A DNA stretch of 64,000 bases from Polyangia bacterium (GTDB lineage Bacteria > Myxococcota_A > Polyangia > Nannocystales > Nannocystaceae): the NCBI GenBank assembly GCA_030429545.1, contig JAUIFF010000004.1, forward strand, positions 1-64,000. Direction: 5' to 3'. Every line of letters begins with the position of its first letter. Position 1 is the stretch's first letter. This document shows, piece after piece, positions 26,506 to 35,650 of the stretch. The notes beneath the pieces are model-generated. The model did not search any database. It saw only the letters and a program-made list of their open reading frames with translations, and was not told where the DNA came from. The position numbers and the translations under genes are program-made.

Positions 26506-27489
26506 ATGCCAACGTTTGATATCTTCTCCAAGCGGCCCTCCCGAAAGGTGGGAGCTCCGGTAATTCAGCAGAATGAAGTCCCCGAACATCTTCGTGTACA
26601 GCTGCGCCGGGTTTTTGGCCGCGCAATCGGATTGGATTCTGAACGTCAATGGAACTCCATCCGAAGGGTACTCCGCGACGAGTGGGGAGTCCACTTCCTG
26701 ACGACGGCCGCCTCGATTGGGCGGGGATATCGCGCGGCTGAAGAAGTTCTTGGAGCATTAGAGAGCCAAACAGACCTTCCGAAGACCCTAGACATCATCG
26801 AAATCTGCATGGTGACAATCGATAAGGTCTGTCGCGATCCGCGTTGGGTCAATTGCTTCTATGAAAACTACAACGACGACCCCTTCGACAGTGGCCCCCA
26901 GGACCCCGACGATGCCCTCAAGGAGTGCAACACGCGGATGCAGGAGGCAGGTCTCGGCTACAGGTATTTAATGGACAAAGGCGTCCTTGTCAGCGCCACC
27001 TCCGAATACGAGCACCAGGAGAACACTGTTTCCCCTCTCCGTCTCCTTCACGAGCAAGAGTTCAAAGGTGCAGAGGAAGAATTTCTGAGTGCACATCAAC
27101 GATATCGCTCGGAAGACTACTCAGGCGCACTAGCTGAGGCAGTGAAGAGTCTTGAGAGTACTCTCAAGACAATCTGTGCCCACAAAGGTTGGAATGGTCC
27201 TATCGGACGTGGCAAGCGCAAGCGGGAGCCGAACAAGGCAACACTCCGAGAGCTTGTCAAGTACGTTGTCGTTGACAACCGATTGGTAGCCTCCCGTTCG
27301 GAGAACTTCTTCTCAGGTCTTGTAAAGACTCTGGAAGACGGTGCGGGCCCCCTTCGCAACCAAGCCGGAGGAGCACATGGCTCAGGTGAAACCCCAGTGA
27401 AGATTGCTGACTATGAAGCGGCCTATTGCCTCAGCATCACAGGAGCTGCGATTCGATTTCTCGTCTCAGCCTTCCTCGACACAGACTGA
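26506..27489 (+). CDS. Abi-C domain protein, putative abortive-infection effector
   Basis: The 327-residue product opens 'MPTFDIFSKRPSR', like the STM4504/CBY_0614 family, and ends with an abortive-infection C-terminal type domain: 'KTLEDGAGPLRNQAGGAHGS' followed by 'AAYCLSITGAAIRFLVSAFL'. The 'LRN..G.AHG' signature is characteristic and the same helices are seen in HEPN-like folds. Residues about 205-225 ('EDYSGALAEAVKSLESTLKT') give the upstream helix with the conserved Glu. Abi-C proteins cause growth arrest on phage infection. It lies 150 bases after the HTH regulator and just before the integrase, convergent with it. Confidence 0.75.
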   Translation: MPTFDIFSKRPSRKVGAPVIQQNEVPEHLRVQLRRVFGRAIGLDSERQWNSIRRVLRDEWGVHFLTTAASIGRGYRAAEEVLGALESQTDLPKTLDIIEICMVTIDKVCRDPRWVNCFYENYNDDPFDSGPQDPDDALKECNTRMQEAGLGYRYLMDKGVLVSATSEYEHQENTVSPLRLLHEQEFKGAEEEFLSAHQRYRSEDYSGALAEAVKSLESTLKTICAHKGWNGPIGRGKRKREPNKATLRELVKYVVVDNRLVASRSENFFSGLVKTLEDGAGPLRNQAGGAHGSGETPVKIADYEAAYCLSITGAAIRFLVSAFLDTD

Positions 27490-27611
27490 GTTGCGCACGA
27501 CCTCGTCGCACACGCTCGGGCACGAGCTCGTCGGGCATCGAGCATGCGCATGGGACTCCCAAGCCGAGCGGCGCGAGCGAGCGCTATGTGTCGGCCTCGC
27601 ACCGCGCAGGT

Positions 27612-28892
27612 TCACTTTCGTGATCGTTTCCGTTTTCGGCGCCGACTACCGATTGAGCAGTTGTTCGTCGCCTCGCGCGCGGCTTCCTCGACCGGGTGGA
27701 TGTACTGGAGAGTAGTAGCAATGTCCCGGTGGCCAGCAAGCGCTGCGATAACTGGAACGGACACCTTCTTGTGGGCGAGGTATGTAATCAGTGTGTGCCG
27801 AAGGGTATGCAGGCAGGGTTGCCCACCTTTTGGCAGTACCCAGTGATTGTTTTTGCAATCTCGCTGAAAGTGTCGTCGGACCATCTGGGCAGTCACATGG
27901 TCGCCCGGTCGGTTCGGTCGTGGAAAGAAGTACCTCCCCGTGATCTGAGCCTTGAGCTGGCGAAGCACTCCAATCACCTCGTCGTTGTAGGTCAAAGAGT
28001 ACACATCTTTTCCCTTCTTTCCCTTGCGTCGTTTTGTCACTTTGCGAGTCCTAAAGTCCACCTCGTCGACCGCAAGCGAGGCAAGTGCCTCGGCGCGCTC
28101 GCCTGTGTGGATTCCGACCCAGATAGCAAATTCGGACACATGCACATCGGGACTCGAGATCCTGCGTGTGTAGTAGGCGTCGATCCGCTCGACAGTGGCG
28201 GGCGGGAATGGCTCCCGTTCCTCCGAGACCCAGTCCTCCACGAACTTAGGTGACGGGACCTTTGGGATGAGTTTTTGTGCCTCACCAAGTGCCAGCAGAG
28301 ACATCAGTATTTTCCGGGGTTGGGTAGGCCGGCCCCCGAGCACGCCCTTAAACCCAGAGTGCCATTTCTCAAGCCGCTCGGCCGTCAACTCGTCAATTGT
28401 GCACTCTCCGAACTCCGGAAGTAGAACCGAGTCAATGTAGCGTTGGTAGGTTACGCGTGTTCGCTCCTTTTTCTTTCGGAAGTACTCCCCGTGGATTTGC
28501 GCAACCAAGTCCTTAAAGAGGAGGTCGCAGGTCTTCTCGGGGGGAGGAGTGACTCGATCCAGCTTCGTTTCGAGACGCTTGAGCTGGTCAACAATGTCGA
28601 CACGTTCCATCGGCCCCGGGGCTAGGTGCGGGATCAGCCGTTCGGCTGACATCAGACTCCACGAGGTCAGTGTCGAGGCAGCGAGTTCCTTGGCAGCCTT
28701 AACAGACATGTTCGGGAATGTACCAATCACCTTCCGACGGTCGCGCCCGCCACACACCTTTCGCACAAAGAAGCTAATCCGACCTCCTTTCGAACGCCTC
28801 ACCCCAAATCCAAAGATCCGGGTGTCCATTATTGTCACTGGTTCAGTCAGTCGCCGAACAAGCCTTTCGTTGATTATCGCTCTCACAGCCAT
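27612..28892 (-). CDS. Tyrosine recombinase (integrase)
   Basis: The 426-residue product has an N-terminal arm-binding-like region to about 110, a core-binding helical region 'VTYQRYIDSVLLPEFGECTI' (about 140-200), and a catalytic domain with Arg in 'IHTGERAEAL', Lys in the basic beta hairpin ('TKRRKGKKGKDVY'), 'HTLRHTLITYLAH' as HxxR, 'LAGHRDIATTLQYIH' as the second His/Arg block and the nucleophile Tyr. All catalytic residues appear intact. Such enzymes insert and excise genomic islands, and this one lies at the island's right boundary, reading inward. The tail is strongly basic. Confidence 0.9.
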   Translation of the reverse strand: MAVRAIINERLVRRLTEPVTIMDTRIFGFGVRRSKGGRISFFVRKVCGGRDRRKVIGTFPNMSVKAAKELAASTLTSWSLMSAERLIPHLAPGPMERVDIVDQLKRLETKLDRVTPPPEKTCDLLFKDLVAQIHGEYFRKKKERTRVTYQRYIDSVLLPEFGECTIDELTAERLEKWHSGFKGVLGGRPTQPRKILMSLLALGEAQKLIPKVPSPKFVEDWVSEEREPFPPATVERIDAYYTRRISSPDVHVSEFAIWVGIHTGERAEALASLAVDEVDFRTRKVTKRRKGKKGKDVYSLTYNDEVIGVLRQLKAQITGRYFFPRPNRPGDHVTAQMVRRHFQRDCKNNHWVLPKGGQPCLHTLRHTLITYLAHKKVSVPVIAALAGHRDIATTLQYIHPVEEAAREATNNCSIGSRRRKRKRSRK

Positions 28893-28991
28893 CCTCCAAC
28901 GATGCCACCTAAAATGCCAAAAATATCTGGCCCAAAGGATAGGTGAATTCCCAAGGATATGCCAGCGTTAGGGGTCTACGCGGTATTTCGC

Positions 28992-29165
28992 TCAATGATG
29001 GCGACCGTCGCCGTCGCCATCGCCATCGCCATCGCCGTCGCCGGGATCGGACGTGTCGGTACTGCCGTCGGTGGTGCCATCATCTTTTCCGCAGCCGCTA
29101 ACCGACATCAGACAAACTGCCAACAGACCGACGACCGAATATTTGAACAAGTGTTTGCAAGTCAT
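28992..29165 (-). pseudogene. Short lipoprotein, probably truncated by the island
   Basis: The 57-residue product has a clean lipoprotein signal ('LLAVCLMSVSGC', Cys 25) followed by 'GKDDGTTDGSTDTSDPGDGD' and a Gly-Asp repeat encoded by GGCGAC/GGCGAT. It then ends 'GRHH' and stop with no folded domain. Lipoproteins of this style in the window always continue into a domain of 100 residues or more, so I read this as a chromosomal gene whose 3' part was displaced by integration near 28,990, at the side where the integrase sits. It could instead be a genuine short lipoprotein. It is divergent from the amidohydrolase. Confidence 0.6.
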
Positions 29166-29274
29166 GTCAGCATCATACGCGGTTTGGCGATGTTTTCGAT
29201 ACGCCCAAAATCGGCTTTTGATGTACAGGATTGTTGGTATTTGGCGTCATGTTGTCGCCTGTTACAGTGCGGAT

Positions 29275-31020
29275 GTGACGTCAAAGCCCTCACGCCGGCA
29301 GTTTCTCCATCAATTGGCAACAGGTGTTTGTCTGTCCCCGTGGCTTGCGGGTTGCTCGGGACAAGAGCAGGTGCATGTCCATACACAGAGTCGTCGGCAA
29401 ACGCCCTTGGGCCACAATGGCGCATCGGTTGTGGCAACGCTTATCCTCGAAGGTGGGTCGATCGTCACAGGGGAGCGTGGAGCTCCGCGGGCGGAGGCAC
29501 TGGCAATCGCGGGAAACCGGGTGCTCGCGGTGGGCACCCGTTCGCAGGTCGACGCCTATCGTGGCCCACGGACGCGTCGGCTCGATCTCGCGGGTGGTGT
29601 TGCCGTTCCCGGCTTGACCGATGCACATGCACATTTAGTTGGGCTCGGGCAGTCGCTCGAACAGGTGGACCTGCGCGGCGCGACGTCGGTTGCCGAGGTT
29701 GTCGCTCGGATGCAGGAGCACGCCAAAAAACTCCCACCCGGCGTCTGGCTGACCGGCCGCGGGTGGGACCAAAACCTGTGGCCGGGCACGGCGATGCCGA
29801 GCCACGAACCATTGACAGCTGCATTTCCCGAGCGGACAGTTTGGGTACGCCGGATCGATGGGCACGCCGGCTGGGGTAATCGCAAACTAATTGAGGCGGC
29901 AGGGCTGACAGCCGACACGGCAGCGCCGGAAGGCGGGGAAATTGTGCGCACAAAAGCCGGCGCGCCGACGGGGGTGTTGATCGATGCCGCGATGGACTTG
30001 GTGCCCGTGCCCGAGCCGACGAGCGATGATTTGCGCCGTGCACTTGACCGGGCCCAGCAACAACTGGTGCGACTTGGGTTGGTCGGCCTTCACGACATGG
30101 GTGTATCTGCATCGGTTCACGGGGCCTACCGCGAGCTCGAGCGCGAGCGCGGCTTGCATGTACGCGTGCACGGCTATGCCGACCAGGATTGGTTTGAACA
30201 GCAGCTCGCCAACCGCCCACTCGAGCCATCGGTAGCAACCGCCCGCTATCGCCTCAAGGGGGTCAAACTCTATGTCGACGGTGCCCTCGGGAGTCGTGGT
30301 GCCGCGATGCTGGCCGACTATCACGACCGGGCGGGGCACCGCGGGCTGTTGCAGCTATCGCCCGAGGTTTTAGAAAAGTTGTGTGTGCAAGCAGTACGCC
30401 AGGGTTACCAGGTGGCCTCCCACGCCATCGGCGACCGCGGAATTCGTACATTGCTCGCGGCCTATCGCCAGGCTCTCGCGGCAAATCCCGAGGCGAGCGA
30501 TGCTCGGCTACGGGTGGAACATGCCCAAATTGTTGCGGTGGAGGACATTGCCACGTTCGCCGAGTTGGGTCTTATTGCCAGCATGCAGCCCACCCACGCA
30601 ACGAGCGACATGCCGTGGGTGCCCGATCGTATCGGCCCCGAGCGGTTGCCGGGTGCCTATGCCTGGCAACGGTTTTTGCAGGCAGGCGTGCCCCTGGCGT
30701 TTGGCAGTGATTTCCCCGTCGAACACCCCGACGTCACCCATGGGCTGCACGCGGCTGTCACCCGGCAAGACGCCACAGGAAAACCCGCAAATGGGTGGCT
30801 CGCAGACCAAAAAGTCAGCCTCGATCAGGCGCTTGCTGGGTTTACCACCGGTGCCGCCTATGCCGTCCATCGCGAGGGCGAGCTCGGCAAACTCAAGCCT
30901 GGGTACCTCGCGGACGTGAGTTGTTTTGCCGACGATCTGTGGAAGCTCGACCCCTCGCAGTTAAGGACCGCGCAAACCCGGGCGACGATTGTCGATGGCG
31001 AGGTTGTGTGGGAGGGGTGA
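29275..31020 (+). CDS. Exported amidohydrolase (YtcJ-like amidohydrolase 3 family)
   Basis: The product has about 581 residues. From GTG 29275 the N-terminus has a twin-arginine-like 'SRRQFLHQLATGVCLSPWLAGC' type signal ending in a lipobox, so it is probably exported folded and lipidated. The enzyme begins 'TLILEGGSIVTGE', has the metal box 'GLTDAHAHLVGLG', a later 'GLHDMGVSAS', 'QVASHAIGDRGI' and 'HAQIVAVEDI', and ends 'PGYLADVSCFADDLWKLDPS'. YtcJ-like enzymes hydrolyse amide bonds of small molecules; the substrate is unknown. ATG 29221 is an alternative start that would add 18 residues before the Tat motif. Confidence 0.8.
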   Translation: MTSKPSRRQFLHQLATGVCLSPWLAGCSGQEQVHVHTQSRRQTPLGHNGASVVATLILEGGSIVTGERGAPRAEALAIAGNRVLAVGTRSQVDAYRGPRTRRLDLAGGVAVPGLTDAHAHLVGLGQSLEQVDLRGATSVAEVVARMQEHAKKLPPGVWLTGRGWDQNLWPGTAMPSHEPLTAAFPERTVWVRRIDGHAGWGNRKLIEAAGLTADTAAPEGGEIVRTKAGAPTGVLIDAAMDLVPVPEPTSDDLRRALDRAQQQLVRLGLVGLHDMGVSASVHGAYRELERERGLHVRVHGYADQDWFEQQLANRPLEPSVATARYRLKGVKLYVDGALGSRGAAMLADYHDRAGHRGLLQLSPEVLEKLCVQAVRQGYQVASHAIGDRGIRTLLAAYRQALAANPEASDARLRVEHAQIVAVEDIATFAELGLIASMQPTHATSDMPWVPDRIGPERLPGAYAWQRFLQAGVPLAFGSDFPVEHPDVTHGLHAAVTRQDATGKPANGWLADQKVSLDQALAGFTTGAAYAVHREGELGKLKPGYLADVSCFADDLWKLDPSQLRTAQTRATIVDGEVVWEG

Positions 31021-31030
31021 AAGCGGTTCG

Positions 31031-31804
31031 CTAACCAAACGAGTCTGCGACGGCGTCGGCAACCAGCTGCGCGAGTATGGGAATTGTCTGTTCCCCTTCG
31101 CGCACGGTCGCCGCTGCCGGGTTGCCGCAGTAGGCCCTGTCCATGCCACACTCCACGAAATTCTGGGCACCATCGCGAATTTTGAGATGCATGGGCACCA
31201 CATGTTCGGGCAGTGACAGGGCAATATCTGTATGTACAAGGTCAGGCCGGGTGGCGAGCAGCAGACTGGTTTCGTATTGCCCGGCGTGGCACGAGCCCGA
31301 GCGAAATTCGGGGGTGAGGCGCTCGGCGTTTTTGCGCCGGGTTTTGTCGGGAAACACCAGCAGCGAACCGGTTTTTTCGTGAAACCGGCGCACGACCTCG
31401 CGCATGGTTTGGACATGTCCAGGCTCGAGGTGTCCCGACAGGATGGCGACGCGGTCAAATCCCATGTTGTGGGCAGCCAGACAGGTTTCGAGCATGAGCG
31501 CGGTCGAGGTTTCGGCGCTGATCGAGACCGACCCGGCAAAGCTGCCGGCCCAATCGGTCACGGCGTAGTGCAGGGTGGGGAACACCACCGTCTCGTAGCC
31601 GATTTTTGCAAGTACATTGGCTGCACCATTGGCCATGGCCTCGCTGATCACACTGTCGGTTTGCAGGGGAAGGTGGGGGCCGTGGGCTTCGGTACTGCCA
31701 ACCGGGATGAGGGCAACTTTTTTGTGGGTTAGGGCGAGGATGGCCTCGACTTCCGGGTAGGTACGTTCCGCGAGTTTGTGGGCCTTGGCTTTGGGTGTGT
31801 TCAT
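31031..31804 (-). CDS. Creatininase-family hydrolase
   Basis: The 257-residue product carries the family signature 'VGSTEAHGPHLPLQTD' (Glu, His and Asp metal ligands, residues about 35-50), then 'FPTLHYAVTDWAGSFAGSVS', 'ILSGHLEPGH' in place of the usual 'NGHGGN', and 'SCHAGQYETSLLLA', which supplies the second Glu. Creatininase-fold enzymes open cyclic amides or cleave N-terminal peptides (creatinine, formamidopyrimidine, MftE). The altered 'SGHLEPGH' box suggests a different substrate. Its start overlaps the stop of the upstream CoA-ligase gene by four bases, so the two act together. Confidence 0.8.
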   Translation of the reverse strand: MNTPKAKAHKLAERTYPEVEAILALTHKKVALIPVGSTEAHGPHLPLQTDSVISEAMANGAANVLAKIGYETVVFPTLHYAVTDWAGSFAGSVSISAETSTALMLETCLAAHNMGFDRVAILSGHLEPGHVQTMREVVRRFHEKTGSLLVFPDKTRRKNAERLTPEFRSGSCHAGQYETSLLLATRPDLVHTDIALSLPEHVVPMHLKIRDGAQNFVECGMDRAYCGNPAAATVREGEQTIPILAQLVADAVADSFG

Positions 31805-33384
31805 TTTGCTCCCTCACAGGCGAGGGCCCGCAGCGCCCCGCGCTTGATTTTACCGGTGTCGGTGCGCGGCAGTGCCTCGAGAAACTCGATTTCCCGCGGC
31901 GCCTTAAACTTGGCGATGTGCTCGCGTGCGTAGGAAATAATTGCATCTGCAAGCTCTTGGCTGGGGCTGTAGCCCTCGGCCAGCTCGACATAGGCCAGGG
32001 TCTTTTCGAGGCCGGCGCCATCGCGGCGACCGACCACGCCGACTTCCTGGACCGCCGGGTGTCCGATCAGACAGTTTTCGACCTCGACCGGCGACACATA
32101 GACCCCCGAGCACTTGAGCATATCGTCGCCGCGGCCACAAAACCAAAAGTAGCCGTCTTCGTCGCGGTAAAACTTGTCGCTGCCCTTGACGGCATCGCCC
32201 CAAAACGTCGCCCGACTGCGGTCGCGCATGCGCCAATAGCCGGCACCTGCGCTCGGACCTTCGATCACCAGGGTGCCGATTTCACCGGGGGGCACTTCGC
32301 GGCCATCGTCGCCGAGCAGGCGGTAGCTGTAACCCTCGACGATCTTGCCGAGGCTGCCCTCTTTGACATCGCCGGGGCGATTGGTGATGTAGATATGGAA
32401 CATCTCGGCGGAGCCAATGCCGTCGTAAATCTCGACGCCGGTGAGGTTTTTGAAGTCGCGGTAGAGCCGGGGCGGCAGGGCCTCGCCGGCGCTGATCAAT
32501 GAATGTACACGGGACAGGTCGGCCGACTTGAGTGCCTGTGGCGACTGCAGCATCTTGGCGATGGTGGTCGGCACGGTGACAAACTGCGTGGCCCGGTAGC
32601 GCTGCAATAGCTCGGGGTAGTCGCTGGCGCGCACCCGATGGGGCAGCAGCACGCAGCTACCCCCCACGCTAAACGGAAACAGCATGTTGCTAGCCAGGGC
32701 ATAGCCAAAAAACAACTTGGGGGCGGCGAGGGTGATATCGCTTTGTTTGAGCCCGAGCGTGCGCTGGGCGTAGGCGATGGTGTTCCAAATAAAGTCGTGG
32801 TGCATGTGCACCACACACTTGGGTTTGCCGGTCGAGCCGGAGCTGCTGAGCCAGGTCGCAAAGTCGTCGCGGTAGGTCGGTTCGGTGTGGGCCGTTGGTG
32901 GATGCTTGGGCAGCTCGGCTGCCCATTCGATACAGTCTTTGGGGACAGGTTTACCTTCGCGGTCGACGACGATGACATGTGGCGGGTAGGGGGCATCGCG
33001 CCAAACCGGTTCGAGCTGGGCATAGACTTCGGCATCGACGATCACGGCCCGCGGCCGGGCGTACTCGAGATAGTAGGCATAGTCCTCGGGGCGCAGCCAG
33101 GTGTTGGCCGGGACCGCGACACAGCCGGCCCGCAAGACCCCGAAGTAGGCATGGGCAAACTCGGGCGTGTCGAGCAACAACAACAGCACCCGGTCTTCGA
33201 TCCGCAGGCCCAGGCTGCGCAGGAGATTGGTGACCCGGCACGACTGCTCGACGATTTCGCGGTAGCTGATCTCGCGCTCGCCGTAGTAAATCGCCGTCTT
33301 GTCGCCGAGCCCCTCGTCGAGCCGGGCGTCGAGAAACCATTCGGCCATATTGATGCGGTCTTCAATCGCGATGGGAGTGTGCAT
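31801..33384 (-). CDS. Benzoate-CoA-ligase-family AMP-forming enzyme
   Basis: The product has 527 residues, full length for the ANL superfamily. The P-loop 'WLSSSGSTGKPKCVVHMHHD' (about residue 170), A5 motif 'IYDGIGSAEMFHIYI', 'DMLKCSGVYVSPVEVE' hinge and C-terminal catalytic Lys in 'PRTDTGKIKRGALR' are present. The 'GSAEMFHIYI' and 'SSGSTGKPK' versions are typical of benzoate- and 4-hydroxybenzoate-CoA ligases, so an aromatic or related carboxylate is the likely substrate. It forms the acyl-adenylate and then the CoA thioester in the cytoplasm. It is coupled to the creatininase-like gene by an ATGA overlap. Confidence 0.85.
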   Translation of the reverse strand: MHTPIAIEDRINMAEWFLDARLDEGLGDKTAIYYGEREISYREIVEQSCRVTNLLRSLGLRIEDRVLLLLLDTPEFAHAYFGVLRAGCVAVPANTWLRPEDYAYYLEYARPRAVIVDAEVYAQLEPVWRDAPYPPHVIVVDREGKPVPKDCIEWAAELPKHPPTAHTEPTYRDDFATWLSSSGSTGKPKCVVHMHHDFIWNTIAYAQRTLGLKQSDITLAAPKLFFGYALASNMLFPFSVGGSCVLLPHRVRASDYPELLQRYRATQFVTVPTTIAKMLQSPQALKSADLSRVHSLISAGEALPPRLYRDFKNLTGVEIYDGIGSAEMFHIYITNRPGDVKEGSLGKIVEGYSYRLLGDDGREVPPGEIGTLVIEGPSAGAGYWRMRDRSRATFWGDAVKGSDKFYRDEDGYFWFCGRGDDMLKCSGVYVSPVEVENCLIGHPAVQEVGVVGRRDGAGLEKTLAYVELAEGYSPSQELADAIISYAREHIAKFKAPREIEFLEALPRTDTGKIKRGALRALACEGAK

Positions 33385-33594
33385 ATGCCGGAAACGAGGG
33401 TCCCATATTTTATCGCGATCGGGGGATGTGCGGGCTCACGAGTTGCAACCCCGAAGCGAGGTTGGCGGTGGTTGTGCGGGTTATGTGGGTCGGGAGTCGA
33501 TGTATCCACAACAGTTTTGTGAGCCCCCTTCGGCCGCATGCGAAAAACCGAGCAGCGGCTGGCAGCTGTCTGTTGCCCGAAAAATCCGGGTACC

Positions 33595-34104
33595 ATGCTG
33601 GCGATGGAACGGATCTACCCGACCCTGCGCCTCGACCTTGCCCGGGATAGCTTTGTCGTGTGGGTGCGGTGGGTGTCGATGGAAAAGCCGCCATCGCCCG
33701 ACACTCCGCCGGCGCAGGGGATTCGCCTGGAGTTGTTGCTCAACCGCAACAGCGTGCTGGGCCCGACCATCGTCTACCGCCGCGACCTCGACACCCCGGT
33801 GTACCTGCGGACTAACGGGGTGCGCACGGCCGAGGTGTTGCGGGCGGCGGCCGAGCGTGGGTATGTGGACCTCACCCTCGTGATTCACGGCTCGGTCGCC
33901 AATGCGCCCTATGCCGCGGTCTACGTGGTGCGCGACTACCAGGGCCAGGCCTTGGATACCTTGGAGGTCGGTGGCACACCATTGTTGCAAATGCAACCTT
34001 CGACGCCCGGCGATCGCTGGCACGTGGCCGGGCAGGCCAATGTTCGCCTGCGGCTTGAGCTCGAAGGCCCGCAAAAACGGCACCTCAAGGTTATTCGCAC
34101 ATAG
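33595..34104 (+). CDS. Hypothetical protein, beta-rich
   Basis: The 169-residue product has no signal peptide. A charged N-terminus ('MERIYPTLRLDLARDSFVVW') is followed by alternating beta strands ('GIRLELLLNRNSVLG', 'YAAVYVVRDYQGQALDTLEV', 'ANVRLRLELEG'), suggesting one immunoglobulin-like or beta-sandwich domain. ATG 33595 is chosen over upstream in-frame codons because the residues before it look non-coding. It lies between two minus-strand acyl-activation genes and converges on the ligase at 34127. No family is recognised. Confidence 0.6.
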   Translation: MLAMERIYPTLRLDLARDSFVVWVRWVSMEKPPSPDTPPAQGIRLELLLNRNSVLGPTIVYRRDLDTPVYLRTNGVRTAEVLRAAAERGYVDLTLVIHGSVANAPYAAVYVVRDYQGQALDTLEVGGTPLLQMQPSTPGDRWHVAGQANVRLRLELEGPQKRHLKVIRT

Positions 34105-34126
34105 CAGCGGGCGGGTAGCTACCGAG

Positions 34127-35650
34127 CTACGCATGTGGGTACAACGATTTAAGCGCGCGTTTGTCGATTTTACCGGCACCCGTGCGCGGCAGGCAGTCGA
34201 CAACCACCATTGAGCGCGGGAGTTTGTACTTGGCCAGGCGTTCGCGGCCCCAGGCCAAAAGCTCCTCCTGGGACAGCGACCCGTTTTTGTGGCACACGAC
34301 AAACGCGCGACCGACTTCGCCCCATTTGGGGTCGGGGACACCAACCAGGCAGACCTCGGCGATCGCCGGATGGCCGGCGAGCACACTTTCGACCTCGGCC
34401 GGGTAGATGTTTTCGCCGCCGGAAATAATCACCTCCTTGCTGCGCCCGACAATACTTGTATCGCCATCTTCGTCACAGACGGCAAGGTCGCCGGTGTGCA
34501 GCCAGCCGGCGCGCAGGCAGGCGGCCGTTTGCTCGGGCCTTCGCCAGTAGCCGGCAAACAGGTGGGGCCCTCGCAACAACAACTCACCGACCTCCCCGGG
34601 CTTGCAGGCTTGCCCGGCCGCGTCGACGATTTTTGTCTGTACATGCATCAGCGGTTGGCCGACGGCCCCACGCTTGCGTTGGATGTCGGCGTCGGGCAGC
34701 CAAAAGTTGTTGGGGCCGGCCTCGGTCAGCCCGTAGCCACTGCGAAATGCCACCCCACGGGCCCAATAGGCCTGATAGATAGGCTCGGGGCAGGGGGCGC
34801 CCCCGCTGATACACACGCGTAGCCTTGCCAGGGGTGCCTGGGCAAATCGCGGGTGGCTGGCGAGCGCCTGAAACATCGTGGGGACGCCAAAAAACAAACT
34901 GACCTTGTGGCGCCCGAGCAGGTCAAAGACTTGGTCGACATCGAACCTGCGGCAGATGATCGAGGCGCCGCCGAGGTACATCAGCGGAGTTGTAAATACA
35001 TTGAGTCCGCCGGTGTGAAACAGTGGGGCGTTTAAGATCGCGATGTCGTCGGCGCGCAGCCCCCAGCTGACAATGGTATTGACGGCGTTGGCGTGGATGC
35101 TGCGGTGGGTGAGGAGGGCTCCTTTGGGCAGCCCTGTGGTGCCGCCGGTGTAGCAGATAACCCATGGGTCTTCGGGCCGCGGTGGCGGGAGGTCGAGGGG
35201 CTTTGCCGGGTATTGTGTAGATGCATCGATACTGTCAGACCCCGGGCGGTCGAGCCACAACGGTTGCGGACGCGGCGATGGCAGTTCGTCGTACAGGGCC
35301 TGCCACTCGGACTCTAGGGCGAGTATGCTGGGTTCGCCATCGGCGATGAGTGCCTGGAGCTCACGCGGGGTCAGCCGCCAGTTGAGGGTTTGCAAGATGG
35401 CAGCGAGCTCGGCACAGGCAAACAACAACACCAGGTAGTCGAGGCGGTTTTGGGCGAGCACTGCCACGCGGTCACCACGTTTGACCCCGCGCTCGTGGAG
35501 CAGCCGGGCAACCTGGCACACGCGTTGGTAAAACCCGCGAAAGTTCAGCGGCTCACCACCGTCGATCGCATCGTACAAGGCGATGCGTTGCGGGCTCAAG
35601 CGGGCTCGACGACGCAACCACCGGGTCTCGGTTTGTTGTTGCAACATCAT
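34127..35650 (-). CDS. Acyl-CoA ligase (AMP-forming, long-chain type)
   Basis: The 507-residue product has the ANL motifs: 'ICYTGGTTGLPKGALLTHRS' P-loop (about 165), 'FRSGYGLTEAGPN' A5, 'AGWLHTGDLAVCDEDGDTSI' A7, 'VGRSKEVIISGGENIYPAEV' A8 and 'PRTGAGKIDKRALK' A10 with the catalytic Lys. It fits medium/long-chain fatty-acid-CoA ligases. From ATG 35650 it overlaps the stop of the FabH-like gene by four bases (ATGA); ATG 35665 would add five residues. Pairing with a condensing enzyme suggests supply of an acyl-CoA starter. Confidence 0.85.
   Translation of the reverse strand: MMLQQQTETRWLRRRARLSPQRIALYDAIDGGEPLNFRGFYQRVCQVARLLHERGVKRGDRVAVLAQNRLDYLVLLFACAELAAILQTLNWRLTPRELQALIADGEPSILALESEWQALYDELPSPRPQPLWLDRPGSDSIDASTQYPAKPLDLPPPRPEDPWVICYTGGTTGLPKGALLTHRSIHANAVNTIVSWGLRADDIAILNAPLFHTGGLNVFTTPLMYLGGASIICRRFDVDQVFDLLGRHKVSLFFGVPTMFQALASHPRFAQAPLARLRVCISGGAPCPEPIYQAYWARGVAFRSGYGLTEAGPNNFWLPDADIQRKRGAVGQPLMHVQTKIVDAAGQACKPGEVGELLLRGPHLFAGYWRRPEQTAACLRAGWLHTGDLAVCDEDGDTSIVGRSKEVIISGGENIYPAEVESVLAGHPAIAEVCLVGVPDPKWGEVGRAFVVCHKNGSLSQEELLAWGRERLAKYKLPRSMVVVDCLPRTGAGKIDKRALKSLYPHA

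Larger units (their letters stand above)
1..28991. mobile_element. Right-hand part of an integrated genomic island (left end outside window)
   Basis: I infer one or more integrated elements because a tyrosine recombinase gene (27612-28892) lies at the junction with clearly chromosomal genes, and the first gene past it (28992-29165) is a lipoprotein that stops inside its low-complexity linker. The interior holds helicase, ribbon-helix-helix, NACHT, abortive-infection-domain and unknown genes but no metabolic genes, and it includes a visibly A+T-richer gene (22126-23088). The dispersed TGYANNTRCA motif is about four times rarer here than to the right. No tRNA gene or attachment-site repeat could be identified; the other attachment site would be left of the window. 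The region could also be several elements side by side, since its lipoproteins look host-adapted. Confidence 0.55.

Noticed and set aside
27500..29200. tRNA gene as attachment site beside the integrase
   Set aside because: No cloverleaf or conserved TTCRANY-type arm could be found on either strand.
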